A stretch of DNA of 64,000 bases from Microbacterium sp. MYb45 (GCF_002979655.1 NZ_PCPG01000004.1:62001-126000); one strand, 5' to 3'. Shown: positions 16,609-26,150, counted from the first letter of the stretch. Notes: generated by a model from the sequence alone, not told the origin. Translations and numbers: made by a program.

Positions 16609-18278
16609 GCGAGGAGCGGCTCGCACAGGCGCGCGCCTGGCTGCGACAGGACCCCGATCACGAGACCCGCGACGAGCTCGCCGGTCTGATCACTCGAGCC
16701 TCCGGCGGGGACGGTGCCGCCGTCGCGGAACTCGACGACCGGTTCCGCGCGCGCCTCGAGTTCGGAACCGCCGGCCTCCGCGGCGAGCTCGGCGCGGGGA
16801 GCAACCGGATGAACCGCGTCCTCGTGGCGCAGGCGGCCGCGGGATTCGCCGCGTACCTGCGCGAGAAGGCGGTTCCCGGGCACACCCCGACCGTCGTGAT
16901 CGGCTACGACGGCCGCCGGAACTCCCGAGTGTTCGCCACGGACTCCGCCGAACTCTTCGCCGGTGCCGGTCTGCGCGCGATCCTGCTGCCCCGCCTGCTG
17001 CCGACCCCCGTGCTCGCCTTCGCCGTGCGCCACTTCGGCGCCGACGCCGGCGTCATGGTGACGGCGAGCCACAACCCGCCGAACGACAACGGCTACAAGG
17101 TGTATCTCGGCGGCGCCGATCAGGGCTCGCAGATCGTCTCCCCCGCGGATGCCGAGATCGCCGCGCACATCCAGCGCACGGCCGACACCGGCTCCGTGGC
17201 GGCGCTGCCCCGCTCCGCGGCCTACGAGACCGCCGGCGAGGACGTCGTCGAGGCCTACATCGCGGCCACCGCCGCCGTCGCTCCCGCACCCGCCGGATCC
17301 TCCGGCATGCGGTGGGTCTACACCGCCATGCACGGGGTGGGCTGGGAGACACTGTCGCGCATCGTCCGGGACGCCGGCTACCCCCAGCCGTTCGTCGTCG
17401 ACGAGCAGCTCACGCCCGATGCGACCTTCCGCACCGTCTCGTTCCCGAATCCCGAGGAGCCGGGGGCGATGGACCTCGCCTTCGCGCGGGCCCGCCGTGT
17501 GAAAGCGGACTTCATCCTCGCCAACGACCCCGACGCCGACCGCCTCGCCGTCGCAGTTCCCGACGACTCCGCCGCGGACGGCTGGCGTCGTCTGACGGGC
17601 AACGAGGTGGGACTCCTGCTCGGCGCGAGGGCCGCCCGCGCCGCGGCCGGCACCCCCGGAGCCTCGCTCGCCTGCTCGCTCGTGTCGTCGCCCGGACTGG
17701 GTGCCGTCGCCGCGCACCACGGACTCGACTTCCACGAGACCCTGACCGGATTCAAGTGGATCTCCCGCGCCCCCGGCATCGTCTTCGGATTCGAGGAGGC
17801 GCTCGGGTACCTCGTCAACCCCGAGACCGTGCGCGACAAGGACGGAGTGTCCGCGGCGGTCGCCGTGCTCGGACTCGCCGCCGAGGCGCGAGACCGCGGG
17901 GCCACGCTCGTCGATCTGCTCGATGAGTTGGGCGAGACGTACGGGCACTTCGCCAGCGGCCAGGTCTCGGTGCGCGTCGAGGATCTCGCCGTCATCGGCA
18001 ATGTCATGCTCGCGCTGCGCTCGCTGCCGCCGACACACATCGCCGGACGCAGCATCACGTCGGCCGAAGACCTGCTGCAGGCGGCACCGGGACAGCCCTC
18101 CGGCGACGTGCTGCGGTATCGCCTCGGCGACGGCTCGCGCGTCATCGTCCGACCGAGCGGCACAGAACCGAAGCTCAAGGTCTACATCGACGCCCGAGCG
18201 GACTCCGCCGAAGCCGCACGCGGTGCCGTGGCCGAGCTCGAGGCGGGAGTGCGCGCCCTGCTCGACGAGCGCTCCTGA
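16605..18278 (+). CDS. Alpha-D-phosphohexomutase family (phosphopento-/phosphomannomutase)
   Basis: A 557-residue four-domain mutase. The catalytic serine loop is VTASHNPPNDNGYKVY, the metal loop NDPDADRLAVAVP, the sugar loop GFEEALGYLV, and the phosphate loop RPSGTEPKLKVY near the C-terminus. It is the long form (about 560 residues) that includes PmmB-like and phosphopentomutase-like enzymes. Coupling to purine nucleoside phosphorylase (GTGA overlap) favours ribose-1-phosphate to ribose-5-phosphate conversion, but glucose or mannose phosphates are possible. The start is the GTG overlapping the PNP stop; the sequence before it in that frame is antisense-like and unrelated to the family. Confidence 0.9.
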   Translation: MSEERLAQARAWLRQDPDHETRDELAGLITRASGGDGAAVAELDDRFRARLEFGTAGLRGELGAGSNRMNRVLVAQAAAGFAAYLREKAVPGHTPTVVIGYDGRRNSRVFATDSAELFAGAGLRAILLPRLLPTPVLAFAVRHFGADAGVMVTASHNPPNDNGYKVYLGGADQGSQIVSPADAEIAAHIQRTADTGSVAALPRSAAYETAGEDVVEAYIAATAAVAPAPAGSSGMRWVYTAMHGVGWETLSRIVRDAGYPQPFVVDEQLTPDATFRTVSFPNPEEPGAMDLAFARARRVKADFILANDPDADRLAVAVPDDSAADGWRRLTGNEVGLLLGARAARAAAGTPGASLACSLVSSPGLGAVAAHHGLDFHETLTGFKWISRAPGIVFGFEEALGYLVNPETVRDKDGVSAAVAVLGLAAEARDRGATLVDLLDELGETYGHFASGQVSVRVEDLAVIGNVMLALRSLPPTHIAGRSITSAEDLLQAAPGQPSGDVLRYRLGDGSRVIVRPSGTEPKLKVYIDARADSAEAARGAVAELEAGVRALLDERS

Positions 18279-18280
18279 GC

Positions 18281-18544
18281 ATGCCCACCCGACGCCTGAT
18301 CGTCAGCGCGCACAACGGCGCGCACGCCCGGCCGGTGGCCGAGCTCGTGCGACTCGCGCAGTCGCACGGAGCCCCGGTGACCCTGCGCACCGCCGACGGC
18401 ACGACCGTCGACCTGAGCAGCGTGCTGGCGGTCATGGACCTCGGGATCTCGTCCGGTGACGCGGTCGTGCTCGAGACGGCGGCGTCCGACACCGCGGACG
18501 ACGTGCTGGATCAGCTCGCCGAGGTGCTCGCGCCTCGGGCGTGA
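18281..18544 (+). CDS. HPr-like phosphocarrier paralogue in the nucleoside operon
   Basis: An 87-residue HPr fold protein. His15 lies in NGAHARPVAEL, equivalent to the enzyme I-phosphorylated His in GLHARPA. Ser47 in VDLSSVLAVMDLG aligns with the regulatory Ser46 site. It begins two bases after the mutase stop, so it is cotranscribed with PNP and the mutase rather than with a transporter. A standard HPr is encoded at 20956. This copy may be a regulator or a specialised carrier (NPr-like). No HPr kinase is visible in the window. Confidence 0.8.
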   Translation: MPTRRLIVSAHNGAHARPVAELVRLAQSHGAPVTLRTADGTTVDLSSVLAVMDLGISSGDAVVLETAASDTADDVLDQLAEVLAPRA

Positions 18545-18552
18545 GACGCGGA

Positions 18553-20475
18553 TCAGCCGTCGATCACCGCGACGAGCTCGTCGAGGAAGGCCTCGAACGT
18601 GGTGCCCCTGCGGACGATGCGCTGCACGCTCTCGCGCTCGCTGAACACCTCGACCAGCTGCTCGAAAACCGTCTGGAACGCCGCCCGATCGCTCTCGCTG
18701 AACGCGGCGAGCGCGACGACCTGCACGCGTCCGCCGCCCCACGCGGCCGAGCCGTCCGCCACACCGATCGCGATGGCCGTGCGGGTCGCCGTCATCTGCA
18801 GCGCGTGCGGCACCGCGAGCGCATCCGTGAAGGCGGTCGACGACATCCGCTCGCGCACGATCGTGTTCTCGACGTAGTCCTCGCCGATCAGTCCCGCCCG
18901 CACCAGGAGACCACCGAGACGCCTGATGATCGCCTCCTCCCCCTCATCCGGCAACGGGAAGACGTAGGCGTCGGCCAGGAAGTAGCGCGCGAGTTCGCCG
19001 CGTAGGCGGGTGAGGCGTCGCCCGCGTCGGACGCGGGCGGCGGCCTGCTGGATGCGGTCGACGTCGGCGTCCGTCAGGAACGGCTGGATGCGGACGAATC
19101 GGTCGCCCGCATCCCCCGGTTCGATCGTGCTCAGGACGAGATCGGTGTCGAAGGAGGTCCAGTCGGGATCGACGTTGGTGACGACGGTCGTGACCTCGAT
19201 CGCCGAGCCGAGTGAGCGGTCGACGCTCGAGCGCAGCAGCTCGTGCAGCTCCTGGTAGCCGGGGCAGACGATCGTGGCCGTCAGGATCGACTCCGCCTTG
19301 CGACTGCGCTCGAGTCGCCCGCCGACGTGCATGGCGATGTAGGCGATCTCATCGTCGTGGATGGGTGTGCCGACGCGGTCGTGGAGCCCGCTCGCAATCG
19401 AGACCGCCACCTCGAAGATCATCGGATACGTCGTCTTGAGCGAGCGGGTGAGCGGGTTGCGCGTCAGTGCGCTCTCCTCGGCCCGCCGCAGCAGGTTCTG
19501 CACGTGCAGGGCGAGTCGGAGGACGAAGGTCTCGTCCACGAGATCGACCTGGAAGTCTTCGGCGGCGCGGGCGATCTCCGCCCGGACCGCGGCTTCGACG
19601 GCCGGGTCCACACCGCTGCGCGCGACCTCTCTCGTCGCGTCCTCCCCCGGCGCGACGATCCGGGTCAGGACCAGGGAGGCGAGGTGACCGCTGTCGCCGT
19701 CGCCGAGGACCACGTCGAAGTGCTCGGCGGCGAGCCGGGCGATGACGGCACCCACCCGCGGGATCTCCTCCCGGGCACCCGCCGGCGACGACTCGAGGGC
19801 GTACCCCGCGGCCACCCGCTCGGCGGCGATCGCGATGTGCAGCAGCACGTCGGCGATCGCGAGCTCGTTCACGTAGTAGCCGAGCTCGCCGAGTTCCCGC
19901 ACCAGTGACGTCTTGAACGGACCGACCGCGCTGGCGGCCACCGCAGACCTCGACAGGGCACGCCGGAAGGTCTCCGGATGGAAGGAGGCGTCATCCATCT
20001 CGTCGTGCGCGAGTCTGCTGAGCAGGCGCCGCTGGGCGGCTTCGTTCCCTCGCAGTCGCACCCTCTCGCGGTCGCGCTCGAGCGCGAGTTCGGTGCCGTC
20101 GAGCAGACTGCGCACCCTGACCAGGTCCGCCTCGAGAGTCGCCTCACTCACGTGCAGCTCGTCAGCCGTGTCGAACACGTCGATCCCGGCGGGCTCGTCG
20201 AGCAGCAGCCGCACCAGCGTGTGCAGACGATCGCGGGGCGCGGACTCGCCGCTCTGGCGCATCCGGAGCGCACCACGGGCACCGGATCCTGCGCGATACC
20301 CGGCCGGGCCGGATTCGATCACGCCGGCCCCCGGAGTCCGTGCGTTCAGCGCTGCCACGTACGACCGGATGCTGCGGGGCGTGACCCCGAGCAGATCGGC
20401 GAGGCTGGCCGCCGTCGCCCACCCCTCCTGGCGCAGCAGAGCGGTGAGGAGCTGGTCCTGGCGCTGGCGCGACAT
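18553..20475 (-). CDS. mtlR: MtlR-type PRD transcriptional activator with EIIB and EIIA domains
   Basis: A 640-residue multidomain regulator: N-terminal HTH (LLTALLRQEGWATAASLADLLGVTPRSIRSYV is split here only by description), a second HTH region, PRD1 (around VLLHIAIAAERV), PRD2 (HDDEIAYIAMHVGGRLERS), an EIIB-like domain with a Cys (IVCPGYQELHELLRS), and a C-terminal EIIA domain with His in LAVPHALQM. PTS components phosphorylate these sites to switch activity. The start is an ATG with GGGGAGGATC just upstream; a longer in-frame start at 20505 lacks support. It diverges from the mannitol PTS operon across 166 bp that hold a strong repeat array. Its stop converges on the HPr-like gene. Confidence 0.9.
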   Translation of the reverse strand: MSRQRQDQLLTALLRQEGWATAASLADLLGVTPRSIRSYVAALNARTPGAGVIESGPAGYRAGSGARGALRMRQSGESAPRDRLHTLVRLLLDEPAGIDVFDTADELHVSEATLEADLVRVRSLLDGTELALERDRERVRLRGNEAAQRRLLSRLAHDEMDDASFHPETFRRALSRSAVAASAVGPFKTSLVRELGELGYYVNELAIADVLLHIAIAAERVAAGYALESSPAGAREEIPRVGAVIARLAAEHFDVVLGDGDSGHLASLVLTRIVAPGEDATREVARSGVDPAVEAAVRAEIARAAEDFQVDLVDETFVLRLALHVQNLLRRAEESALTRNPLTRSLKTTYPMIFEVAVSIASGLHDRVGTPIHDDEIAYIAMHVGGRLERSRKAESILTATIVCPGYQELHELLRSSVDRSLGSAIEVTTVVTNVDPDWTSFDTDLVLSTIEPGDAGDRFVRIQPFLTDADVDRIQQAAARVRRGRRLTRLRGELARYFLADAYVFPLPDEGEEAIIRRLGGLLVRAGLIGEDYVENTIVRERMSSTAFTDALAVPHALQMTATRTAIAIGVADGSAAWGGGRVQVVALAAFSESDRAAFQTVFEQLVEVFSERESVQRIVRRGTTFEAFLDELVAVIDG

Positions 20476-20545
20476 GATCCTCCCCTTCCCGCTTGGTGAC
20501 CGCACTGTCTCGACGTGGTCTCCATGATGTCAGCATGCCGGCATC

Positions 20546-20613
20546 CCCGGGCGGAAACCGGGGTTCCGCCCGGGCGGAAAGGAACCTGTTGGTGCGGCAC
20601 CCCTCCTGGTTCC
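20546..20613 (+). promoter_or_regulatory. Candidate MtlR operator array
   Basis: CCCGGGCGGAAA occurs twice (20546-20557 and 20569-20580), with the inverted TTCCGCCCGGG between (20564-20574), giving an 11-bp perfect dyad with a seven-base loop. GGAACC (20581-20586) and GGTTCC (20608-20613) form a second dyad. The array lies between mtlR and the divergent mtl/pts operon. Confidence 0.55.
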
Positions 20614-20641
20614 CAGACTGTTCTCAGGAAGGTGGGAATCG

Positions 20642-20959
20642 ATGAGGATCCTCGTGGTGTGCGGCGCCGGCGCGTCGAGCACGTTCGTCGCGCTGCGGCT
20701 CCGCACTGCGGCGACAGCGGCCGGTCTCGGCTGGGATGCCGTGGCGGGCACCGAGAGTTCCGTCGCCGGCTCCGACCACGACCTCGTCCTCGTCGGCCCG
20801 CATCTCGGTGACCGGCTCGAGGCGATGCGCCGCAGCGTGGAAGCGCCCGTCGCCGTGCTTCCTGATGACGTCTTCTCCGACCGTGACGGATCCCGCACCC
20901 TCGACTTCGCCCGATCGATCCTCGCCGCCGCCGGCGACACCCCGAAAGGAACATCATGA
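20642..20959 (+). CDS. Small PTS EIIB-like protein
   Basis: A 105-residue protein opening MRILVVCGAGASSTFVALRLR, the phosphorylatable-cysteine loop (Cys7) of lactose/cellobiose or related IIB proteins. It then has a Rossmann-like alternation of strands and helices, including DHDLVLVGPHLGDRLEAM. It is first in the operon, ahead of HPr and enzyme I, with AAGGTGGGAATCG as ribosome site. No matching IIC gene is nearby, because MtlA has its own IIB domain. It may carry phosphate to MtlR or act with a IIC elsewhere. Its stop overlaps the HPr start by four bases. Confidence 0.75.
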   Translation: MRILVVCGAGASSTFVALRLRTAATAAGLGWDAVAGTESSVAGSDHDLVLVGPHLGDRLEAMRRSVEAPVAVLPDDVFSDRDGSRTLDFARSILAAAGDTPKGTS

Positions 20960-21237
20960 CCGCCACCCGCACCGTACGGATCGGCTCCTCCCACGGACTG
21001 CACGCCCGCCCCGCGAAGCTGTTCGCGCAGGCGGCCAAGGACTCGGGCCTCGCCGTGACGATCGCGAAGGACTCGGGCAAGCCGGTCAATGCCGCCAGCA
21101 TCCTCGGCGTGATCTCGCTCGCGATCGAGTACGGCGACTACGTGACCCTGACGGCCGACGGCGACGGGGCCGAAGGCGTGCTGGACACGCTCACCGAGCT
21201 CCTCACCACCGACCATGACCAGGACGCCGCCGGATGA
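20956..21237 (+). CDS. ptsH: Phosphocarrier protein HPr
   Basis: A 93-residue HPr. His16 in SSHGLHARPAKLF takes phosphate from enzyme I and passes it to EIIA proteins. Ser48 in VNAASILGVISL is the regulatory-serine equivalent. The C-terminal tail is slightly longer than usual. ATGA overlaps couple it to the EIIB-like gene before and to ptsI after. It is the general PTS carrier of this locus and more canonical than the paralogue at 18281. Confidence 0.93.
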   Translation: MTATRTVRIGSSHGLHARPAKLFAQAAKDSGLAVTIAKDSGKPVNAASILGVISLAIEYGDYVTLTADGDGAEGVLDTLTELLTTDHDQDAAG

Positions 21238-22925
21238 GCGAGCTGCGCGGGGTGGGCATCGGTCTCGGCGTGGCCCAGGGACCGGTCGTCCGCATGGCCG
21301 AGGCGATGCCGGCTCCGGAGAACACCCCGAGCACGGTGGGCGCCGAAACCGAACGCGCGCGAGTACGCGAGGCGGTCGCGACGGTCGCCCGCGAACTGAA
21401 CGACCGCGGTGAGGCGGCAGGCGGTGCCGCACAGGATGTGTTGGAAGCGCAGTCGATGATCGCCGAGGATCCGACGCTCCAGGAGGAGGTCGACGAGCGG
21501 ATCGACGCCGGGGCGACCGCCGAATGGGCGGTACACGATGCGTTCGCAGGTTTCCGCGCCACACTCGAGGCCGTCGGAGGGTACCTCGGCGAGCGCGCCG
21601 CCGATCTCGACGACATCGCGCAGCGCGTCCTGGCGCACCTGCGCGGCGTCGATGCGCCCGGCGTCCCGAACCCGGGACACCCGTTCGTCCTGGTCGCCCG
21701 CGACCTCGCCCCGGCCGACACCGCACTCCTGGACCTCGATCAGGTGCTCGCTCTGATCACGACCGACGGCGGGCCGACCTCCCACACCGCGATCCTCGCG
21801 AGGGAGAAGGGCATCGTCGCGATCGTCGGCGTCGGTGTCGCGGACGGCACGCAGCTCGTCACGGGCGAGACGGTGATCGTCGATGCCGCCAGCGGCGTGG
21901 TCACCCGCGAACCGACGGAGGACGAGAAGGACCGCGCAGCTCAGCGCGCCGCTGCCCGCCAGTCGGCCGACACCGCTCCTCCCACTCCCGGCGCCCTCGC
22001 CGACGGCACACCTGTCGCGCTGCTCGCGAACCTGGGGAAGCCCGCAGATGCGGCCGATGCGGTCGTTCGGGGGGCCGAGGGCGTCGGGCTGTTCCGCACC
22101 GAGTTCCTGTTCCTCTCCTCGGCACAGGCGCCGACCATCGCCCAGCAACGCGAGTCGTACCGCGAGCTGTTGGCGGCCTTTCCCGGCAAGAAGGTCGTGG
22201 TCCGGATGCTCGATGCCGGCGCCGACAAGCCGCTGGCGTTCCTCAACGACGCGCACGAGGAGAACCCGGCGCTGGGGCTGCGGGGTCTTCGGGCGCTGCG
22301 CGCGAGCGAAGACATCCTGCGCGAGCAACTGACGGCGCTGGCCGAAGCCGACGCCGAGACCGAGGCCGATCTCTGGGTGATGGCTCCGATGGTGGCCACC
22401 GTCGAGGAGACCATCTACTTCACCGGTCTCGCCCGCGAGTACGGGCTGCAGACCGCGGGCGTCATGGTCGAGATCCCGGCGAGCGCCCTGCTCGCCGACC
22501 GGGTGCTCGCGCATGCCGACTTCGCCTCGATCGGCACGAACGACCTCACGCAGTACACCATGGCGGCCGACCGGATGCTCGGCTCGGTCGCCGGTTTCCA
22601 GGACCCCTGGCATCCGGCCGTGCTCCGCCTGGTGCGCGAGGTCGGCGATGCCGGTGCCCGCCTGGGCAAGCCGATCGGCATCTGCGGCGAGGCCGCCGCC
22701 GATCCGCTCCTCGCCGTCGTGCTGGTCGGTCTCGGCGCCACGAGTCTCTCGATGGCGCCCCCAGCGCTGGCCGATGTGCGACACGCGCTCTCCGAACGCA
22801 CCCCGTCCGAGGCGCGGAGCCTCGCCGAGGCCGCCCTGGCCGCCGACGATGCCTCCTCCGCCCGAACCGCCGTGGCGATGCTCGCCGCGGAACTCCCCCT
22901 TCACAAGAAAGAGACGACATCATGA
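21234..22925 (+). CDS. ptsI: PTS enzyme I (phosphoenolpyruvate-protein phosphotransferase)
   Basis: A 563-residue cytoplasmic enzyme that moves phosphate from phosphoenolpyruvate to HPr. The N-terminal domain binds HPr; the swivelling domain carries the active His184 in GGPTSHTAILAREKG. The C-terminal PEP domain has GVGLFRTEFLF, IGTNDLTQYTMAADR and the catalytic Cys484 in GICGEAAADP. Length and motifs are normal. It overlaps ptsH and mtlA by four bases each, so general and mannitol-specific PTS proteins are made from one message. Confidence 0.95.
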   Translation: MSELRGVGIGLGVAQGPVVRMAEAMPAPENTPSTVGAETERARVREAVATVARELNDRGEAAGGAAQDVLEAQSMIAEDPTLQEEVDERIDAGATAEWAVHDAFAGFRATLEAVGGYLGERAADLDDIAQRVLAHLRGVDAPGVPNPGHPFVLVARDLAPADTALLDLDQVLALITTDGGPTSHTAILAREKGIVAIVGVGVADGTQLVTGETVIVDAASGVVTREPTEDEKDRAAQRAAARQSADTAPPTPGALADGTPVALLANLGKPADAADAVVRGAEGVGLFRTEFLFLSSAQAPTIAQQRESYRELLAAFPGKKVVVRMLDAGADKPLAFLNDAHEENPALGLRGLRALRASEDILREQLTALAEADAETEADLWVMAPMVATVEETIYFTGLAREYGLQTAGVMVEIPASALLADRVLAHADFASIGTNDLTQYTMAADRMLGSVAGFQDPWHPAVLRLVREVGDAGARLGKPIGICGEAAADPLLAVVLVGLGATSLSMAPPALADVRHALSERTPSEARSLAEAALAADDASSARTAVAMLAAELPLHKKETTS

Positions 22926-24550
22926 CGACGACGTCACCTGCCGCCACCAAACCCGGTGGCCTCCGCGTAGGAGTGCAGCGTTTCGGCACCTTCCTCTCCG
23001 GCATGATCATGCCGAACATCGCGGCCTTCATCGCCTGGGGCTTCATCACGATGCTCTTCATCGCCGTCGGCTGGCTCGGGTGGTGGCACCCGGTCTCCGA
23101 CCTGCTCGGCGGCTTCGGCAACGCCGATCTCGTCGGCTGGGAGGGTGCGATGACGACCCTGGCACAGACCGAGGACGGCGCCACCTTCCCGCAGTACGTG
23201 GGCCTGGTCGGGCCGATGGTCACGTACCTGCTGCCCCTGCTGATCGCCAACACCGGCGGACGCATGATCTACGGCGAGCGCGGCGGCGTGGTCGCCGTCA
23301 TCGCCACGATGGGCGTGATCGTCGGCACCAACATCCCGATGTTCCTCGGCGCCATGATCATGGGCCCGCTCGCGGCCTGGATCACCAAGCAGATGGACAA
23401 GCTGTGGGAAGGGAAGATCCGCCCGGGCTTCGAGATGCTGGTGAACAACTTCTCCGCCGGCATCCTCGGAATGCTGCTCGCGATCATCGGCTTCTTCGTG
23501 TTCGGTCCGGTGATCCTCGGTGTGAGCACCTTCCTGGGCAAGGTCGTCGATTGGCTCGTCGACGCTCAGCTGCTGCCGCTGCTCTCGGTCGTCGTCGAGC
23601 CGGCCAAGGTGCTGTTCCTCAACAACGCCATCAACCACGGAGTGTTCACCCCCCTCGGTCTCCAGCAGGTCGAGGAGACCGGCAAGTCGATCCTGTTCCT
23701 CATCGAGGCGAACCCCGGCCCCGGCATCGGACTGCTGCTGGCGTTCAGCTTCTTCGGCGTCGGTGCGGCGAAGGCGTCCGCTCCGGGAGCGGCGATCATC
23801 CAGTTCTTCGGCGGCATCCACGAGATCTACTTCCCGTATGCGCTGAGCAAGCCGATCACCATCATCGCGCTCATCGCGGGTGGGGCCACCGGCGTGACGA
23901 CGAACATGCTGCTGAACGGCGGACTCGCCTTCCCCGCGGCGCCGGGCAGCATCATCGCGGTCACCGCCGCGGCCGTCGCACCGGCTGCGGGCGGATTCGC
24001 GAACCTGCTGGTGGTCTACCTGTCGGTCGTGCTGGCCGCGACCGTGACCTTCCTGCTCACAGCCGCGTTCCTGCGGGCCTCCCACAAGCGCGACCTCGAG
24101 GCCGAGGGCGACACCTTCGGCGACGCGATCGCACAGACCGAGGCGAACAAGGGCAAGTCGTCCGCGGCGATGGATGCGCTGCGAACCTCGACGGCATCGG
24201 CCGCGCCCGCTGCGACGGATGCGGTGCCGAGCGCGACCGCCGTCGCCGCCGCACCGATCGAGCGGATCGTGTTCGCGTGCGACGCCGGTATGGGCTCATC
24301 GGCGATGGGCGCCAGCGTCCTCCGCAACAAGCTCAAGAAGGCCGGCATCGAGGACGTGAACGTCACCAACCAGGCCATCGCGAACCTCGACGGAACGGCC
24401 GACGTGGTGATCACGCAGCAGCAGCTCACCGAGCGCGCCACGGCGAAGTCGCCGAACTCGGTCCATGTGTCGGTGGACAACTTCATGAACTCGCCCCGCT
24501 ACGAAGAGGTCGTCGAGATGGTGCGGGCACAGCGAAAGGACACAGAATGA
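22922..24550 (+). CDS. mtlA: PTS mannitol transporter subunit IICB
   Basis: A 542-residue membrane permease. The IIC part (about 15-390) starts GVQRFGTFLSGMIMPNIAAFIAWGF and has many hydrophobic segments, the NNAINHGVF region and the GGIHEIYFPY motif found in mannitol IIC proteins. An Ala/Thr/Ser-rich linker (about 400-445) leads to a IIB domain with Cys453 in VFACDAGMGSSAMGAS. There is no fused IIA; that is the next gene. The ATG overlaps the ptsI stop. It imports D-mannitol and releases mannitol-1-phosphate. Confidence 0.95.
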   Translation: MTTTSPAATKPGGLRVGVQRFGTFLSGMIMPNIAAFIAWGFITMLFIAVGWLGWWHPVSDLLGGFGNADLVGWEGAMTTLAQTEDGATFPQYVGLVGPMVTYLLPLLIANTGGRMIYGERGGVVAVIATMGVIVGTNIPMFLGAMIMGPLAAWITKQMDKLWEGKIRPGFEMLVNNFSAGILGMLLAIIGFFVFGPVILGVSTFLGKVVDWLVDAQLLPLLSVVVEPAKVLFLNNAINHGVFTPLGLQQVEETGKSILFLIEANPGPGIGLLLAFSFFGVGAAKASAPGAAIIQFFGGIHEIYFPYALSKPITIIALIAGGATGVTTNMLLNGGLAFPAAPGSIIAVTAAAVAPAAGGFANLLVVYLSVVLAATVTFLLTAAFLRASHKRDLEAEGDTFGDAIAQTEANKGKSSAAMDALRTSTASAAPAATDAVPSATAVAAAPIERIVFACDAGMGSSAMGASVLRNKLKKAGIEDVNVTNQAIANLDGTADVVITQQQLTERATAKSPNSVHVSVDNFMNSPRYEEVVEMVRAQRKDTE

Positions 24551-24981
24551 GCGTTCTCACCCCCGAGCAGGTCCGCATCCACCCCGGCGGGGCGACGCGG
24601 GACGAGGCGCTCCAGGAGTCCACGGACATCCTCGTCGCCGCCGGAGCCGTGACCCCCGCCTACGTCGACGCGATGCGGCAGCGCGAGGAGACCGTGTCGA
24701 CCTTCATGGGCAACGGGCTCGCGATCCCGCACGGCACCAACGATGCGAAGGACGCGATCCTCGCCTCGGCCCTGTCGGTCGTCCGCTACGACGGCGGTGT
24801 GGACTGGGCAGGCGATCCCGCGACCTTCGTGATCGGCATCGCCGGGATCGGTGACGAGCACCTGGAGATCCTCTCCCGGATCGCGATCCTGTTCTCCGAG
24901 GAGGACGACGTGGCCCGGCTCTCCGCAGCACAGACCCCGGAGGAGCTCTACGCCCTCCTCTCGGAGGTGAACGAGGGATGA
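24547..24981 (+). CDS. mtlF: PTS mannitol subunit IIA
   Basis: A 144-residue IIA protein of the mannitol/fructose family. The phospho-acceptor is His62 in [13 protein letters not shown]. It includes the typical [19 protein letters not shown] start region and a C-terminal [14 protein letters not shown] helix. It takes phosphate from HPr and gives it to the MtlA IIB cysteine. Four-base overlaps link it to mtlA and mtlD. Confidence 0.93.
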   Translation: MSVLTPEQVRIHPGGATRDEALQESTDILVAAGAVTPAYVDAMRQREETVSTFMGNGLAIPHGTNDAKDAILASALSVVRYDGGVDWAGDPATFVIGIAGIGDEHLEILSRIAILFSEEDDVARLSAAQTPEELYALLSEVNEG

Positions 24982-26135
24982 AGGCGGTCCACTTCGGGGC
25001 GGGCAACATCGGGCGCGGTTTCGTCGGGCTGCTGCTCCGCCAGGGCGGATACGAGGTCGTGTTCTCCGACGTCGCCGATGCTCTGGTGGACGCGATCAAC
25101 GCGGTCGACTCGTACACCGTGCACGAGGCCGGCCCCGGAGGGACCGACCATGTCGTCACCGGTTTCCGAGCCGTCAACAGCCGCACCGATCCCGCCGCCG
25201 TGGCGGAGGAGGTCGCGACGGCCGATGTCGTCACGACCGCGGTCGGACCGACGGTGCTGCGGTTCGTGGCGCCGTCGATCGTGGCCGGACTCGCCCTCCG
25301 TTCCCCCGATGCCGCGCCTCTGCAGGTCATGGCTTGCGAGAACGCGATCGGCGCCACCGATCTGCTCCGCCACGAGATCGCGACGGCGGCAGGGGCGGAT
25401 GCCGAGACGCTGCTGGCCCGCGCGGTCTTCGCGAACACCGCGGTCGACCGCATCGTGCCGGCACAGCCCGCAGACGGCGGCGTCGACGTCACGGTCGAGC
25501 CGTACTTCGAGTGGGCGATCGAATCGGGTCCGTTCGGCGGCACGCTGCCGACCATCCCCGGCGCGCACTTCGTGGACGACCTGGCGCCGTACATCGAGCG
25601 CAAGCTCTTCACGGTGAACACGGGGCACGCCGCCACCGCGTATTTCGGGGCCCGCGCGGGGATCGACCGCATCTCGGACGCGCTGGCCGACCCCGCCATC
25701 GCGGCGAGCGTCTCGGCCGCGCTGGAGGAGACCTCGGCTGTGCTGGTCGCCGAGCACGGGCTCGACCCCGCCGACCTCGCGGCGTATCGCGCCACGATCC
25801 TCGAGCGGTTCCGCAATCCTGCGCTCGTCGACACCGTGCAGCGGGTGGGACGGCAGCCGCTGCGCAAGATCTCACGGCACGAGCGCTTCGTGGGGCCAGC
25901 GGCGATGGCTGCGGAGCGCGGTCTGCCGACCGTGGCTCTCGTGGCGGCCGTGTCGGCAGCACTGGAGTTCGACGATCCGGCCGACGAGCAGTCGGTCGAG
26001 ATGCAGGAGCTGCTGCGCACGGAGGAGCCCGCCGCGTTCACCTCCCGCACCACGGGCCTGGATCCCGAGCATCCGCTGTTCCCCGCCATCCGGGAGGCCG
26101 TCGCAGCGCGTCAGCAGCACCTCGGGACCGCCTGA
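24978..26135 (+). CDS. mtlD: Mannitol-1-phosphate 5-dehydrogenase
   Basis: A 385-residue polyol dehydrogenase (normal family length about 382) that oxidises mannitol-1-phosphate to fructose-6-phosphate with NAD. The N-terminal Rossmann motif is [12 protein letters not shown]. The catalytic Lys region is [18 protein letters not shown] (about residue 210). It is the last gene of the mtl/pts operon; its ATG overlaps the mtlF stop, and a clear terminator follows. Confidence 0.95.
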   Translation: MKAVHFGAGNIGRGFVGLLLRQGGYEVVFSDVADALVDAINAVDSYTVHEAGPGGTDHVVTGFRAVNSRTDPAAVAEEVATADVVTTAVGPTVLRFVAPSIVAGLALRSPDAAPLQVMACENAIGATDLLRHEIATAAGADAETLLARAVFANTAVDRIVPAQPADGGVDVTVEPYFEWAIESGPFGGTLPTIPGAHFVDDLAPYIERKLFTVNTGHAATAYFGARAGIDRISDALADPAIAASVSAALEETSAVLVAEHGLDPADLAAYRATILERFRNPALVDTVQRVGRQPLRKISRHERFVGPAAMAAERGLPTVALVAAVSAALEFDDPADEQSVEMQELLRTEEPAAFTSRTTGLDPEHPLFPAIREAVAARQQHLGTA

Positions 26136-26150
26136 CCCCTCGGAACTCGA

